This document shows positions 46,912 through 59,742 of a stretch of DNA of 64,000 nt, in pieces. The stretch comes from Pseudomonas vlassakiae (GTDB lineage: Bacteria > Pseudomonadota > Gammaproteobacteria > Pseudomonadales > Pseudomonadaceae). The DNA is taken from NCBI RefSeq assembly GCF_014269035.2, contig NZ_JABWRP020000002.1:372001-436000 (forward strand), given 5' to 3'. The notes under the pieces were generated by a model. It saw only the letters and a program-made list of their open reading frames with translations. It was not told the origin of the DNA and did no database searches. The stretch's first letter is position 1. Each line of letters opens with the position of its first letter. A program made the translations under genes and the position numbers.

Positions 46912-46919
<8 letters not shown>
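45666..46919 (+). CDS. czcC: TolC-family outer membrane factor of heavy-metal efflux (CzcC type)
   Basis: A 417-aa outer membrane channel subunit. It has a signal peptide (LLGLLLTATASAQA) and the duplicated OEP architecture with long coiled-coil segments (PELAAAGREIGIAEGERRQAGLIPNPEL; FLDVLDAQRTLIDARGLYLEAL). GTG at 45666 is the start, with GAGGA eight bases upstream; the frame open to TTG 45645 lacks support. It overlaps czcB by 8 bp. Part of a complete CzcCBA tripartite pump that exports Zn, Cd or Co across both membranes. Confidence 0.92.
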
Positions 46920-51277
<4,358 letters not shown>

Positions 51278-51285
51278 AATCGCCA

Positions 51286-51302
51286 GGGCCGCTTTGCGGC
51301 CC
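51286..51302 (+). terminator. rho-independent terminator of czcCBA
   Basis: GGGCCGC-TTT-GCGGCCC followed by ttt, nine bases after the czcA stop codon. Confidence 0.8.
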
Positions 51303-51330
51303 TTTCGCGACACAAGGCCCACAGGCTTAC

Positions 51331-51447
51331 CATAGCCTGAGTTGAATGATGGATCTGAGCTCTTTCAGGCTGACCACAGCCTGAAGTTGGGTGATGGAGC
51401 TGAGCTGCTGCAGGCTGATCACAGTCTGAAGATCGGTTATGAACCTG
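51331..51447. repeat. imperfect tandem repeat, about 45-bp unit, 2.6 copies
   Basis: Units start at 51331, 51375 and 51420. Each begins ca(t/c)ag(c/t)ctga and runs through gatgga-ctgagct-caggctga; the first unit is one base shorter and the third is partial. It lies between the czcA terminator and a REP element. No gene is supported here. Confidence 0.75.
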
Positions 51448-51474
51448 TGGGAGCGGGCTTGTCCCGCGAACAGG
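51444..51474. repeat. REP element flanking the RAYT gene (downstream side)
   Basis: cctgtgggagcgggcttgtc followed by ccgcgaacagg, reverse orientation relative to the copy at 52034-52064. Confidence 0.85.
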
Positions 51475-51482
51475 CCGGTGCG

Positions 51483-51938
51483 TCATACCCAGATCGCATC
51501 CCAATTCGGGTAATCCCTAGCATGCCTGACCAAACCTGCTCTGATCGGATTGGCAATGATGTACCTCGCTACTTGCAGCACACTCTCTTCCCGGCGCAAC
51601 GCCCGGTCTTGATAGCCTGGCTGCCAGATCTTTTTGCGCGGCATACCTGCTTGATACAGCGCATGGCTGCTGCGTGATTTGAACTGCCGCATCAAGCAAC
51701 TCAAGGTGTCAGTCCGCAGTTCAATCAGCCAATGTATATGGTCGGGCATGACCACTCAGGCCAGGGACTGGCACAAGCCGTCTCTTTCTGCCTGGCGCAT
51801 CTGAAGTATCACTGCGCGGGCGAAACGCATATGGGTGAAGATGCGCTTTCGCTGGTGAGTGACTGTTGTCAGTAAATACAAGCCACCGGGTTGAGAGAAA
51901 CGACCACGGCGCAGGAGATGGGAGTGGGCACATTCCAT
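51483..51938 (-). pseudogene. REP-associated tyrosine transposase (RAYT) with in-frame stop
   Basis: The 151-codon reading frame starts MECAHSHLLRRGRFSQPGGLYLLTT, the usual RAYT opening, and continues through VVMPDHIHWLI (the HUH-type His-x-His metal motif) to ARYIIANPIRAGLVR (C-terminal block). A TGA at 51756-51758 interrupts it between QSLA and VVMPDHIH, where relatives have Trp (TGG), so a single base change breaks the gene. The catalytic Tyr region after the stop (SSHALYQAGMPRKKIWQPGYQDRAL) is intact. Inverted REP elements flank it on both sides, the normal setting of a RAYT, the enzyme proposed to spread REPs. Confidence 0.85.
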
Positions 51939-52033
51939 GTGTTGTTCCCTTGAAGAAGTTTCAAGGGCAACACTAGGTGATGTGCCGGTTGGGCATTTGG
52001 CGAACTGTTTGCAAAATATTGGTGCCATCACCG

Positions 52034-52064
52034 GCCCTTTCGCGGGGCAAGCCCGCTCCCACAG
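52034..52064. repeat. REP element flanking the RAYT gene (upstream side)
   Basis: gccctttcgcggggcaagcc followed by cgctcccacag, inverted relative to the copy at 51444. The rest of 51939-52179 holds only a short gccgcaaagcggc hairpin that may end the MFS transcript. Confidence 0.85.
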
Positions 52065-52179
52065 GGATCGCGCCGATTTTTGGAAACTGAGCAATACAGT
52101 TGCTCCCAGAGAGATCGCGTACCCCCTGTGCGGCCTTGCCGGACCTGTCGGAAAGGGCCGCAAAGCGGCCCAGAGTGAC

Positions 52180-53514
52180 TCAGGCCGAAGTGCGGACCTG
52201 AGTGCTCAGATCATTTGCGGCTTCATCATGCAACGAGATCCGCGATGTCTCCGGCAACGCCAGCCCCCCCACCAGCGCCACCAGCGCGATCACCACCAGG
52301 TAGAACGCCGGCGCCAGGCTGCTGCCGGTCTGCCCGATCAACCAGGTCGCCACCAGCGGCGCAGTACCGCCAAACACGGTGTAGGCCACGTTGTAGGTAA
52401 TCGCCGAAGCGGTGTAGCGGGTCCGCGTAGGGAAGCTCTCCGACAGCAGCGCCGCGGTCACCACACCACTGCACAGCGCTCCCACCGCCAGAAGGATCAC
52501 CCCCAGCAGCGCCCCCGACATCGAACCGGAACTGGCCAGCCAGTAAGCGGGGAATACGCAGACCATCACCCACAGGCAGGTAAAGCCGATGGTCTTGCGC
52601 CGCCCGACCCGGTCCGAGAAGGCCCCGGCCAGCGGGCAACCGACCGCAGCGAACAGCAGCGCCACGGTGGTCACCAGCAGCGACTGGGCACGGGTCAGGT
52701 TGCCGACCAGCTGCAGGTAGGTGGCGAAGTAGGTGGTGAACATGTAGAACGACAGCGCTGTCAGCGAAATGAACATGCCCAGGTTCCGGATCGCCCGGCC
52801 GTGGTTGCGCAGGGTTTCCTTGAGCGGTGAATGTTCATGTTCCTTGCCTTGGGCGACGGCCTCGCGAAACGCCGGGGTTTCCTCCATGCGCCAGCGCAGG
52901 TACAAGCCCACCAGGCCCAGCGGCGCGGCCACCAGGAACGGGATGCGCCAGCCCCAGGCGGTCATGGCTTCGGCCGACAGGCTGGCCTCCAGACCATAGG
53001 CGATGACCGCCGCGCAGGCAAAGGCCGAGAAGGTCGACACAGGCACGAAGCTGCCGTAGAACGCACGCCTGTTGCGTGGCGCATGTTCCATCAGGTAGGC
53101 GCAGGCGCCGGCATATTCGCCGCCGGCCGAGAAGCCTTGCAGGCAGCGCGCCAGGGTCAGCAGTGCCGGCGCGGCAAGGCCGATGCTGGCATAGGTCGGC
53201 AGCAGGCCGATCAAGGTGGTGGAGCCGGCCATCAGCAGGATGGTCAGCGACAGGATGCGCTTGCGCCCCAGGCGGTCGCCCAGTGCGCCGAACACGATAC
53301 CGCCCAGCGGGCGCAAGGCGAAGGCCACGGCAAACACGGCGAAGGTCTTGAGCAAGGCGACGCTGGCATCTTCGCTGGCGAAGAACTGCCCGGCAATCAG
53401 CGTGGCGAGGAAGCCATAGACGGCGAAGTCGAACCATTCGACGAAGTTGCCGATGGCCGAAGCGGCGATGACCCTGCGCAGGGTGGCGGGGGATACCTCA
53501 TGCGATGCAGACAT
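52180..53514 (-). CDS. MFS transporter, metabolite:H+ symporter (MHS) family
   Basis: A 444-aa, twelve-helix major facilitator. It opens with the MHS-type motif AASAIGNFVEWFDFAVYGFLA, then RPLGGIVFGALGDRLGRKRIL (loop 2-3) and GFSAGGEYAGACAYLMEHAPRNRR (helix 4-5). MHS members import citrate, shikimate, ketoglutarate, proline/betaine or similar solutes; the substrate here is open. CGGAGAG precedes the ATG. It lies 156 bp downstream of the GntR-type gene on the same strand, so that regulator may control it. Confidence 0.92.
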   Translation of the reverse strand: MSASHEVSPATLRRVIAASAIGNFVEWFDFAVYGFLATLIAGQFFASEDASVALLKTFAVFAVAFALRPLGGIVFGALGDRLGRKRILSLTILLMAGSTTLIGLLPTYASIGLAAPALLTLARCLQGFSAGGEYAGACAYLMEHAPRNRRAFYGSFVPVSTFSAFACAAVIAYGLEASLSAEAMTAWGWRIPFLVAAPLGLVGLYLRWRMEETPAFREAVAQGKEHEHSPLKETLRNHGRAIRNLGMFISLTALSFYMFTTYFATYLQLVGNLTRAQSLLVTTVALLFAAVGCPLAGAFSDRVGRRKTIGFTCLWVMVCVFPAYWLASSGSMSGALLGVILLAVGALCSGVVTAALLSESFPTRTRYTASAITYNVAYTVFGGTAPLVATWLIGQTGSSLAPAFYLVVIALVALVGGLALPETSRISLHDEAANDLSTQVRTSA

Positions 53515-53554
53515 ACGGAAGCTCTCCGGTTTCCATAGGCAGCCTGGATGAATG

Positions 53555-53574
53555 TGGCGCGCTCAGGCGCGCCA
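53555..53574 (-). terminator. hairpin between the GntR and MFS genes
   Basis: TGGCGCGC-TCAG-GCGCGCCA, a perfect 8-bp stem in the 156-bp spacer. There is no T tract, so readthrough into the MFS gene is possible. Confidence 0.45.
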
Positions 53575-53670
53575 TCGTTGTTATCAAGGGCCAGTAGACC
53601 GGGTCAGCGGGGGCGGGCGCATCGTTCAGGGCGACATCGGGATGCCTGTTACGACCGCAACGGGCCGGCG

Positions 53671-54360
53671 CTACACCGTAAACACCACGCCGGTGCGCGA
53701 GGCCGCGTTGCGGATGTGCTCCTGCATCGCCTTCTGCGCGGCCGCCTGCGAGCGGCGGCTCAGGGCGCGGAGGATCTTGCGGTGCTCCTGCCAGGTTTCC
53801 AGGGCGCGTTCCGGGCGAATGAAGGGCAGCTTCTGGCTCTCGAGGAAGATCTCCTGGCTCGCCGTGATCACCTGCAGCATCGCCTGGTTGCCGCAGGCTT
53901 GCAGCAACCGCTGGTGGAACGCGAAGTCCAGCCGGGCCGCGGCTTCGAAGCGGCCCGCGCGCAACTCCCGGTGCATCGCCTCGACATTTTCCTCCAGGCG
54001 ATCGATGTCATCTGCGGTCAGGGCCAGTGCCGCCTGCCCGGCGGCGAAGCCTTCCAGGGCGTAACGCAACTGGAAGGTGTCACTGGCGGACACCTGCTCG
54101 GCATAAGGCCAGGCAAACGTCGAGGCTGCAGGCACCGGCGCTTGCACGAACACACCCTTGCCCGGTTGCACGCTGACCAGCCCCAGGGCACTGAGCGACG
54201 ACAGCGCTTCACGCAGCGATGCCCGGCTCACCCCCAGTTGCTCGGCAAGGTCACGTTGCGAGGGCAGGGCATCGCCGGGTTGATAGGTGCCTTCGTCGAT
54301 CAGCTTGCGAATGCCTTGCAGGGCCTGTTCGGGGACGGCGCGGGGGAGGGTATCGAGCAT
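53671..54360 (-). CDS. GntR family regulator, FadR/FCD type
   Basis: A 229-aa repressor-type protein. The winged helix-turn-helix (residues about 8-75) has YQPGDALPSQRDLAEQLGVSRASLREALSSL. The all-helical FCD ligand domain (about 90-220) has the metal-binding set Asp/His in RLDFAFHQRL, His in WQEHRKIL and His in MQEHIRNA. The ATG at 54360 is chosen because the DNA-binding domain begins right after it; the open frame continues upstream without support. An operator-like repeat overlaps its own start region and recurs before the divergent ABC operon. Confidence 0.92.
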   Translation of the reverse strand: MLDTLPRAVPEQALQGIRKLIDEGTYQPGDALPSQRDLAEQLGVSRASLREALSSLSALGLVSVQPGKGVFVQAPVPAASTFAWPYAEQVSASDTFQLRYALEGFAAGQAALALTADDIDRLEENVEAMHRELRAGRFEAAARLDFAFHQRLLQACGNQAMLQVITASQEIFLESQKLPFIRPERALETWQEHRKILRALSRRSQAAAQKAMQEHIRNAASRTGVVFTV

Positions 54361-54361
54361 G

Positions 54362-54375
54362 CTGTTCAGACCGGT
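54362..54375. promoter_or_regulatory. operator-like repeat CTGTTCAGACCGGT (site 1)
   Basis: Sits immediately before the GntR start codon. The same 14-mer with one change occurs at 54509-54522. The GACCGGTC core is palindromic. Consistent with autoregulation. Confidence 0.55.
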
Positions 54376-54508
54376 CGGAGGGCGATGACTTTGGCTTTTT
54401 ACGGCGATTGCCTTGCGCTGGCAAGTGCTGCTCCGCCCTGGCGCAGCGTAGTGCCCGGCTGCACGAAAGCGGGGCGTGCCCTCGGCAACGCGGGCGGCCG
54501 ACGGGCAA

Positions 54509-54522
54509 CTGTTCAGACCAGT
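54509..54522. promoter_or_regulatory. operator-like repeat CTGTTCAGACCAGT (site 2)
   Basis: Second copy, in the divergent region 116 bp before the ABC substrate-binding protein gene. A further gttcag follows at 54529. Suggests the GntR protein also controls the ABC operon. Confidence 0.55.
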
Positions 54523-54637
54523 AAGACCGTTCAGTGCGCGCTTTCCACCGCTTCGTGATGTGCCCGGGCGCACTCTGGCATGGCCCGTGCACTGCCCTGG
54601 CGGCAGTCCACTTCCTGAATGCTTGCGAGGCCATCCG

Positions 54638-55423
54638 ATGAAGATATTCCGCCCCCTGTTCCTGGCCACTCTGTTCTGCGGCGGCGCCCTGGCGTTGCCA
54701 GGCGCGCAGGCCGATGCGCTGGCCGACATCAGCGCCCGTGGCGTGCTCAAAGTGGCGGTGCCGCAAGACTTCCCGCCTTTCGGTTCGGTCGGCCCCGACC
54801 TCAAGCCTCGAGGCCTGGACATCGACACCGCCCAGCTGCTGGCCGACAAGCTCGGGGTGAAACTGGCGCTGACGCCGGTCAATAGCACCAACCGCATTCC
54901 GTTTCTGACCACCGGCAAGGTCGACCTGGTGATCTCCAGCCTGGGCAAGAACCCCGAGCGTGCCGCCGTCATCGATTTCTCCCGCCCCTACGCACCGTTC
55001 TACCTGGCCGTGTTCGGCCCGGCCGACGTGGCCATCGCCGGGATCGACGCGATCGCCGGCAAAACCATCAGCGTCACCCGCGGCTCGATCGAAGACATGG
55101 AACTCAGCGCCGTGGCGCCCAAGGGCGCGGTGATCAAGCGCTTCGAGGACAACAACTCGACCATCGCCGCCTACCTCTCCGGGCAGGTCGAGCTGATCGC
55201 CAGTGGCAGCGTGGTGATGGCGGCGATCGCCGAGAAAAACCCGGCCAAGGTGCCGGTGGTCAAGGTCAAGCTCAAGGATTCGCCGGTCTACGTGGGGATG
55301 GCCAAGAACGAGCCAGCGCTGATGGACAAGGTCAACGCCACGCTGGAGGCCGCCAAGGCGGACGGCAGCCTGAACCGCAACGCGGAAAAATGGTTGAAAC
55401 AGCCGCTGCCGGCTGACCTCTGA
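54638..55423 (+). CDS. ABC transporter substrate-binding protein (polar amino acid type)
   Basis: A 261-aa periplasmic binding protein (SBP_bac_3 family). It has a signal peptide (LFLATLFCGGALALPGAQA), the opening GVLKVAVPQDFPPFGSVG, GLDIDTAQLLADKLG and the hinge/ligand region NRIPFLTTGKVDLVISSLGKNPER. GAGG precedes the ATG. It is the first gene of a complete operon with two permeases and an ATPase, which imports an amino acid or small polar compound. Confidence 0.93.
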   Translation: MKIFRPLFLATLFCGGALALPGAQADALADISARGVLKVAVPQDFPPFGSVGPDLKPRGLDIDTAQLLADKLGVKLALTPVNSTNRIPFLTTGKVDLVISSLGKNPERAAVIDFSRPYAPFYLAVFGPADVAIAGIDAIAGKTISVTRGSIEDMELSAVAPKGAVIKRFEDNNSTIAAYLSGQVELIASGSVVMAAIAEKNPAKVPVVKVKLKDSPVYVGMAKNEPALMDKVNATLEAAKADGSLNRNAEKWLKQPLPADL

Positions 55424-55445
55424 GCGGCGCCTGGAGCCTGTCACC

Positions 55446-56111
55446 ATGGCCTATGAATTCGATTTCGCTCCTGTGTTGGCCCAGGCCGACCTGCTGCTCA
55501 AGGGCGCCTGGTTCACCCTGCAGCTGACGGCGGTCGGCACCTTGCTGGGCGTGGCCATCGGCGTACTGGGTGCCGGTGTGCGCGCCTGGCACGTGCGGCC
55601 GTTCGACACGCTGTTCGGCCTCTATGTGGAGCTGATCCGCAACACGCCCTTCATCGTCCAGCTGTTCTTCATTTTCTTCGGCCTGCCCGCGCTGGGCATT
55701 CGCCTGAGCGAATGGCAGGCGGCGGTGCTGGCCATGGTGGTCAACCTGGGCGCCTATTCCACGGAGATCATCCGCGCAGGTATCCAGGCCATCCCCAAGG
55801 GGCAGCTGGAGGCTGCGGCGGCCTTGGCCATGAACCGCTTCGAGGCGTTCCGCCATGTGGTGCTGCGGCCAGCGCTGGCCAAGGTCTGGCCGGCACTGTC
55901 CAGCCAGATCGTGATCGTCATGCTCGGCTCGGCGGTTTGTTCGCAGATCGCCACCGAGGAGCTGTCGTTCGCTGCCAACTTCATCCAGTCGCGCAACTTC
56001 CGCGCGTTCGAAACGTACTTGCTAACCACCGCGTTGTACCTGCTGATGGCCATTCTCCTGCGCCAGTCGCTGGCCTGGCTGGGGCAGCGCCTGCTGATGG
56101 GGAGACGCTGA
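55446..56111 (+). CDS. polar amino acid ABC transporter permease 1
   Basis: A 221-aa membrane subunit of the HisM/GlnP type with about 5 helices. It has YVELIRNTPFIVQLFFIFFGLP near residue 60-80 and the EAA loop around EAAAALAMNRFEAFRHVVLRPALAKVWPAL. Its stop overlaps the start of permease 2 (TGATG). Confidence 0.93.
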   Translation: MAYEFDFAPVLAQADLLLKGAWFTLQLTAVGTLLGVAIGVLGAGVRAWHVRPFDTLFGLYVELIRNTPFIVQLFFIFFGLPALGIRLSEWQAAVLAMVVNLGAYSTEIIRAGIQAIPKGQLEAAAALAMNRFEAFRHVVLRPALAKVWPALSSQIVIVMLGSAVCSQIATEELSFAANFIQSRNFRAFETYLLTTALYLLMAILLRQSLAWLGQRLLMGRR

Positions 56112-56758
56112 TGGACTTCACCTTCTGGGACATCCTGCGCAACCTGCTGGTCGGCCTGCAGTGGACCTTGCTGCTGTCGTTGGTGGCCTTCGTCTGCGGT
56201 GGCCTGGCCGGGCTGTTGGTGCTGGTCGGGCGGCTCTCCGAGCAGCCGCTGTGGCGCGGCCTGGCGCGGGGCTACATCGAGCTGTTCCAGGGCACCCCGC
56301 TGTTGATGCAGCTGTTCATGGTGTTCTTCGGCATTGCCCTGTTCGGCCTCGATGTGTCGGCCTGGATGGCAGCGGCCATTGCCTTGACCCTGTTCACCAG
56401 CGCCTTTCTCGCTGAAATCTGGCGCGGTTGCGTCGAAGCCATCCCGCGTGGCCAGTGGGAGGCCTCCGGCAGCCTGGCGCTGAGCCGCCTGGAGCAACTG
56501 CGCCACGTCATCCTGCCCCAGGCACTGCGCATTGCCGTCGCCCCGACCGTGGGCTTCTCGGTGCAGGTGGTCAAGGGCACGGCGGTGACCTCGATCATCG
56601 GCTTTACCGAGCTGACCAAGACCGGCGGCATGTTGGCCAACGCCACCTTCGAGCCGTTCATGGTCTACGGCCTGGTCGCGCTGGGTTACTTCGTTCTCTG
56701 CTATCCGCTCTCGCTGAGCGCCCGTTACCTGGAAAGGAGGCTGCATGCCCCTGCTTAG
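56111..56758 (+). CDS. polar amino acid ABC transporter permease 2
   Basis: A 215-aa second membrane subunit with the same signatures (YIELFQGTPLLMQLFMVFFG and the EAA loop EASGSLALSRLEQLRHVILPQALRIA). It starts on the last base of the permease 1 stop and overlaps the ATPase gene by 14 bp. The two permeases probably form a heterodimer. Confidence 0.93.
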   Translation: MDFTFWDILRNLLVGLQWTLLLSLVAFVCGGLAGLLVLVGRLSEQPLWRGLARGYIELFQGTPLLMQLFMVFFGIALFGLDVSAWMAAAIALTLFTSAFLAEIWRGCVEAIPRGQWEASGSLALSRLEQLRHVILPQALRIAVAPTVGFSVQVVKGTAVTSIIGFTELTKTGGMLANATFEPFMVYGLVALGYFVLCYPLSLSARYLERRLHAPA

Positions 56759-57479
56759 AGTGTCTGCATTGCACAAGTACTATGGCGACAATCACGTGCT
56801 CAAGGGCGTCGACCTGAGCATCGAGGAGGGCGAGGTGGTGGCCATCATCGGCCGCAGCGGCTCGGGCAAGAGCACCTTGCTGCGCACCCTCAATGGCCTG
56901 GAGTCGATCAGCGACGGCGTCATCGAAGTCGATGGCGAATACCTCGACGCCAGCCGCGCCGACCTGCGCGCCTTGCGCCAGAAGGTGGGCATGGTGTTCC
57001 AGCAGTTCAATCTGTTTCCGCACCTGAGCGTCGGCGAGAATGTGATGCTTGCGCCGCAGGTGGTGAAGAAGGCCAGCCGCAGCGAAGCACGCCAACTGGC
57101 CGAACAGATGCTGGCACGGGTGGGCCTGGCGGAGAAGTTCGATGCCTTCCCCGACCGGCTTTCTGGCGGCCAGCAGCAGCGCGTGGCCATTGCCAGGGCC
57201 CTGGCAATGTCACCCAAGGTGCTGCTGTGCGACGAGATCACCTCGGCGCTCGACCCTGAACTGGTCAACGAGGTGCTGGGCGTGGTGCGTCAACTGGCCA
57301 GCGAGGGCATGACCCTGATCATGGTCACTCACGAAATGCGTTTCGCCCGGGAAGTGGGCGACAAGCTGGTGTTCATGCACCACGGCAAGGTGCATGAGGT
57401 GGGCAACCCTCGCGAGGTATTCGCCGCTCCGCAGACGGCCGAACTGGCCAATTTCATTGGCGCGGTGGCCTCGGCTTAG
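56745..57479 (+). CDS. polar amino acid ABC transporter ATP-binding protein
   Basis: A 244-aa ATPase of the GlnQ/HisP type. Walker A GRSGSGKST (about residue 35), Q-loop VFQQFNLFPH, signature LSGGQQQRVAIARAL and Walker B VLLCDEITSALDPE are present, with the H-loop His in VTHEMRF. A strong AAAGGAGG lies inside the end of permease 2. Completes the importer. Confidence 0.96.
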   Translation: MPLLRVSALHKYYGDNHVLKGVDLSIEEGEVVAIIGRSGSGKSTLLRTLNGLESISDGVIEVDGEYLDASRADLRALRQKVGMVFQQFNLFPHLSVGENVMLAPQVVKKASRSEARQLAEQMLARVGLAEKFDAFPDRLSGGQQQRVAIARALAMSPKVLLCDEITSALDPELVNEVLGVVRQLASEGMTLIMVTHEMRFAREVGDKLVFMHHGKVHEVGNPREVFAAPQTAELANFIGAVASA

Positions 57480-57523
57480 CAGCAGGGGCGATGCAGCCCC
57501 ACTGCCTTGGCGCACAGCCAGTG

Positions 57524-59674
57524 TCAGAAGCGCACGTCCACCACTACCTCGAAGGTCCGCGGCGCCCCCATGTAGTACTGCAGTCCATAGGCCTGCTTGG
57601 CATACACCTCATCGGTCAGGTTGCGCACCCGCCCGGTAATGGTGGTGTGTTCATCCAGCCGGTAGCGGGCAAAGCTGCCGAACAAGGTATAGGCCGGCGC
57701 CTTGAGGGTGTTGGCGTTGTCGGCGTACACCGAGCCGACATAGCGGGCATCCACCCCCGCCGACCAGGCCGAGGTGAAGCTGTAGGTCAGCCACAGGTTG
57801 GCGACATTGGCCGGCACGTTGACCGGGGCATTGCCCTTGCGCGACACCGATACGCCGTTGACCGCTTCGTTGAACGCGTCGTACTGCGCGTCGACATAGG
57901 CGTAGTTGCCCTCGGCCAGCAGCTTCGGCGTGACTTGCAGCCGCCCGGACAACTCGATGCCGCGTGAGGTCTGCTGCCCGGCCTGGACCGTCAGGTTGGG
58001 GTTGCTCGAATCGCGCACGGCAAAGTCCTTGCGCACGATCTGGTACAGGGCCACGGTCGCCGCACCTCGCCCTTCGAGGAAGTCGAATTTGCTGCCGACT
58101 TCCCACTGCTCGCCCTTGGACAGGTCGAAGGTGCCGACGTTGGCGTAGGTGGCTGCCGCCAGCGAACCGGCTGGCAGGTCGGCGGCGGTGCTGTATTGGG
58201 CGTAGAGGCTGGCCGCCGGCGTCAGTTCGTAGGTCAGGCCGATGCGCCCGGACAGCGGTTCCCAGCGCCGCTCGAAGTACGCCGGCGAGGTCGGTGTCAC
58301 TGCGCCATGGTTGGTCACTTCCATGTCCAGGTAGTCGTAGCGCAGGGCCGTGAGCAGAGCGAGGCGCTCGGTCAGTTGCAGGCGGTTCTCGGCGAACACG
58401 GCGCGGTTGCTGGTGACATGCCGGCGCTGCTTGGTCAAGCCGGCGTTGACCCCGGGGATGTCGTAGAAACTGCCGGGGTCGAAGTGGTCCGGGTCGACCA
58501 CATCGGTCCAGCTCCCGGATTGCGGGTAGACGGTCTGGCGCATGTGCGAGTAATCCAGCCCCAGCGACCACTGGCTGGCCAGGCCGAACAGCGGGTGGTC
58601 GTGGCGAAGTTCCATGCGCTCGCCCAGCACGCTCTGTTCATGGCGCTGCAGGTAGGGGCTGGCACGCTGCACATTGCCGTCGCGGGTGTAACTGTAGCGC
58701 TCGACGTTGCGGTAATCGCGCTGGGCGCTGTAGTGGTAGAGGGTGTTGTGCAGGCTGGTGCTGTCGTTGACCTGGTAGTCGAGCAGCGAACGCAGCCAGC
58801 GCACGCGCTGCTCGTAGCGGCCATCGGCGACGTTGTAGTTCTCGAAGCGACGGCTGTTGTCGATTTTCAGGGTGCTGCGCCCCGGCAGGATCGGCGCGCC
58901 CCAGTAGGGGCTGTCTTCGCGGTCCTCCTGATATTCCAGCGCCAGGGTGTGGGTCAGGTCGGGCGTCAGGTCGCTGAGCAGGGAAACCGCCAGGCTGTCG
59001 GTCTTGCGCGGGTTACGGTCGATGTAGCCATTGCTGCCGGTGTGGCTGAAGTCCAGGCGCATGAAATGGCGGGCATCGGCCGGGTTGCTGGCCAGGGCCT
59101 GGTTGATGCCGAAAGCCACTTCCGAGTCGTCGTAACTGCCATAGCGCACGCGGCCATCGATGATCTGTTGGTCGCGGCTGGCGGTCTTGGTGATGTAGTT
59201 GATCGAGCCGCCCACTGCGCCTGCGCCATGCAGGAACGACGACGGGCCGCCGAGCAGCTCGACGCGGTCCAGCACCCAGGCGTCCACAGGCCGGGTGGCG
59301 CTGCTGTAGCCAAGGTTGATGCCGTTGAACAGCTGGGTCACCTGGTTCTGGGTAAAGCCGCGGTAGCTGACGAAACCGCCGTAGCCCGGGTTGGCCGACG
59401 CGTTGACGCCGGTCATGGCGTTGATCACGTCCTGGCTGTCCTTGGCGCCGCGTTCCTCGATGATGCGCCGGTCCGAGACGCTCACCGAGGCGGGTGTTTC
59501 CCGCGCCGTCAGGCCCAGCCGCGAGCCGGTGCTGATCGGCTGGTCGAGTTGCACGCCGGAGGGCGCATCGCGCTCGCCGTCGATGGTGGTGGCGTTGAGT
59601 TCGACGGCGGCATCGTCCGCCCAGGCGAAGGTGCAGGTGCCCATGAGGAGCACCAGGGAGGTATTGCGAAGCAT
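57524..59674 (-). CDS. TonB-dependent receptor
   Basis: A 716-aa outer membrane receptor. It has a signal peptide (MLRNTSLVLLMGTCTFAWA), a plug domain (about 50-170; RETPASVSVSDRRIIEERGAKDSQDVI, RVELLGGPSSFLHGAGAVGG) and a 22-strand-type barrel ending in Phe (FEVVVDVRF). It looks like the ferric-siderophore branch without the N-terminal signalling extension. The DUF2946 gene 68 bp upstream on the same strand instead hints at copper or another metal ligand. No anti-sigma/ECF pair is nearby. Confidence 0.92.
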   Translation of the reverse strand: MLRNTSLVLLMGTCTFAWADDAAVELNATTIDGERDAPSGVQLDQPISTGSRLGLTARETPASVSVSDRRIIEERGAKDSQDVINAMTGVNASANPGYGGFVSYRGFTQNQVTQLFNGINLGYSSATRPVDAWVLDRVELLGGPSSFLHGAGAVGGSINYITKTASRDQQIIDGRVRYGSYDDSEVAFGINQALASNPADARHFMRLDFSHTGSNGYIDRNPRKTDSLAVSLLSDLTPDLTHTLALEYQEDREDSPYWGAPILPGRSTLKIDNSRRFENYNVADGRYEQRVRWLRSLLDYQVNDSTSLHNTLYHYSAQRDYRNVERYSYTRDGNVQRASPYLQRHEQSVLGERMELRHDHPLFGLASQWSLGLDYSHMRQTVYPQSGSWTDVVDPDHFDPGSFYDIPGVNAGLTKQRRHVTSNRAVFAENRLQLTERLALLTALRYDYLDMEVTNHGAVTPTSPAYFERRWEPLSGRIGLTYELTPAASLYAQYSTAADLPAGSLAAATYANVGTFDLSKGEQWEVGSKFDFLEGRGAATVALYQIVRKDFAVRDSSNPNLTVQAGQQTSRGIELSGRLQVTPKLLAEGNYAYVDAQYDAFNEAVNGVSVSRKGNAPVNVPANVANLWLTYSFTSAWSAGVDARYVGSVYADNANTLKAPAYTLFGSFARYRLDEHTTITGRVRNLTDEVYAKQAYGLQYYMGAPRTFEVVVDVRF

Positions 59675-59742
59675 GTTGTTAGGTCGTCCACGCAAAGGTC
59701 ATGGCTGACGGCGAGCGCGCAGGCAAGCGCGCCCGGCTGAAG

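Noticed and set aside
51342..51677. Short plus-strand frame containing repeated peptide ELLQADHSLK
   Set aside because: The repeat comes from the 45-bp DNA tandem repeat, the frame runs into the REP element and the antisense of the RAYT gene, and there is no ribosome site.
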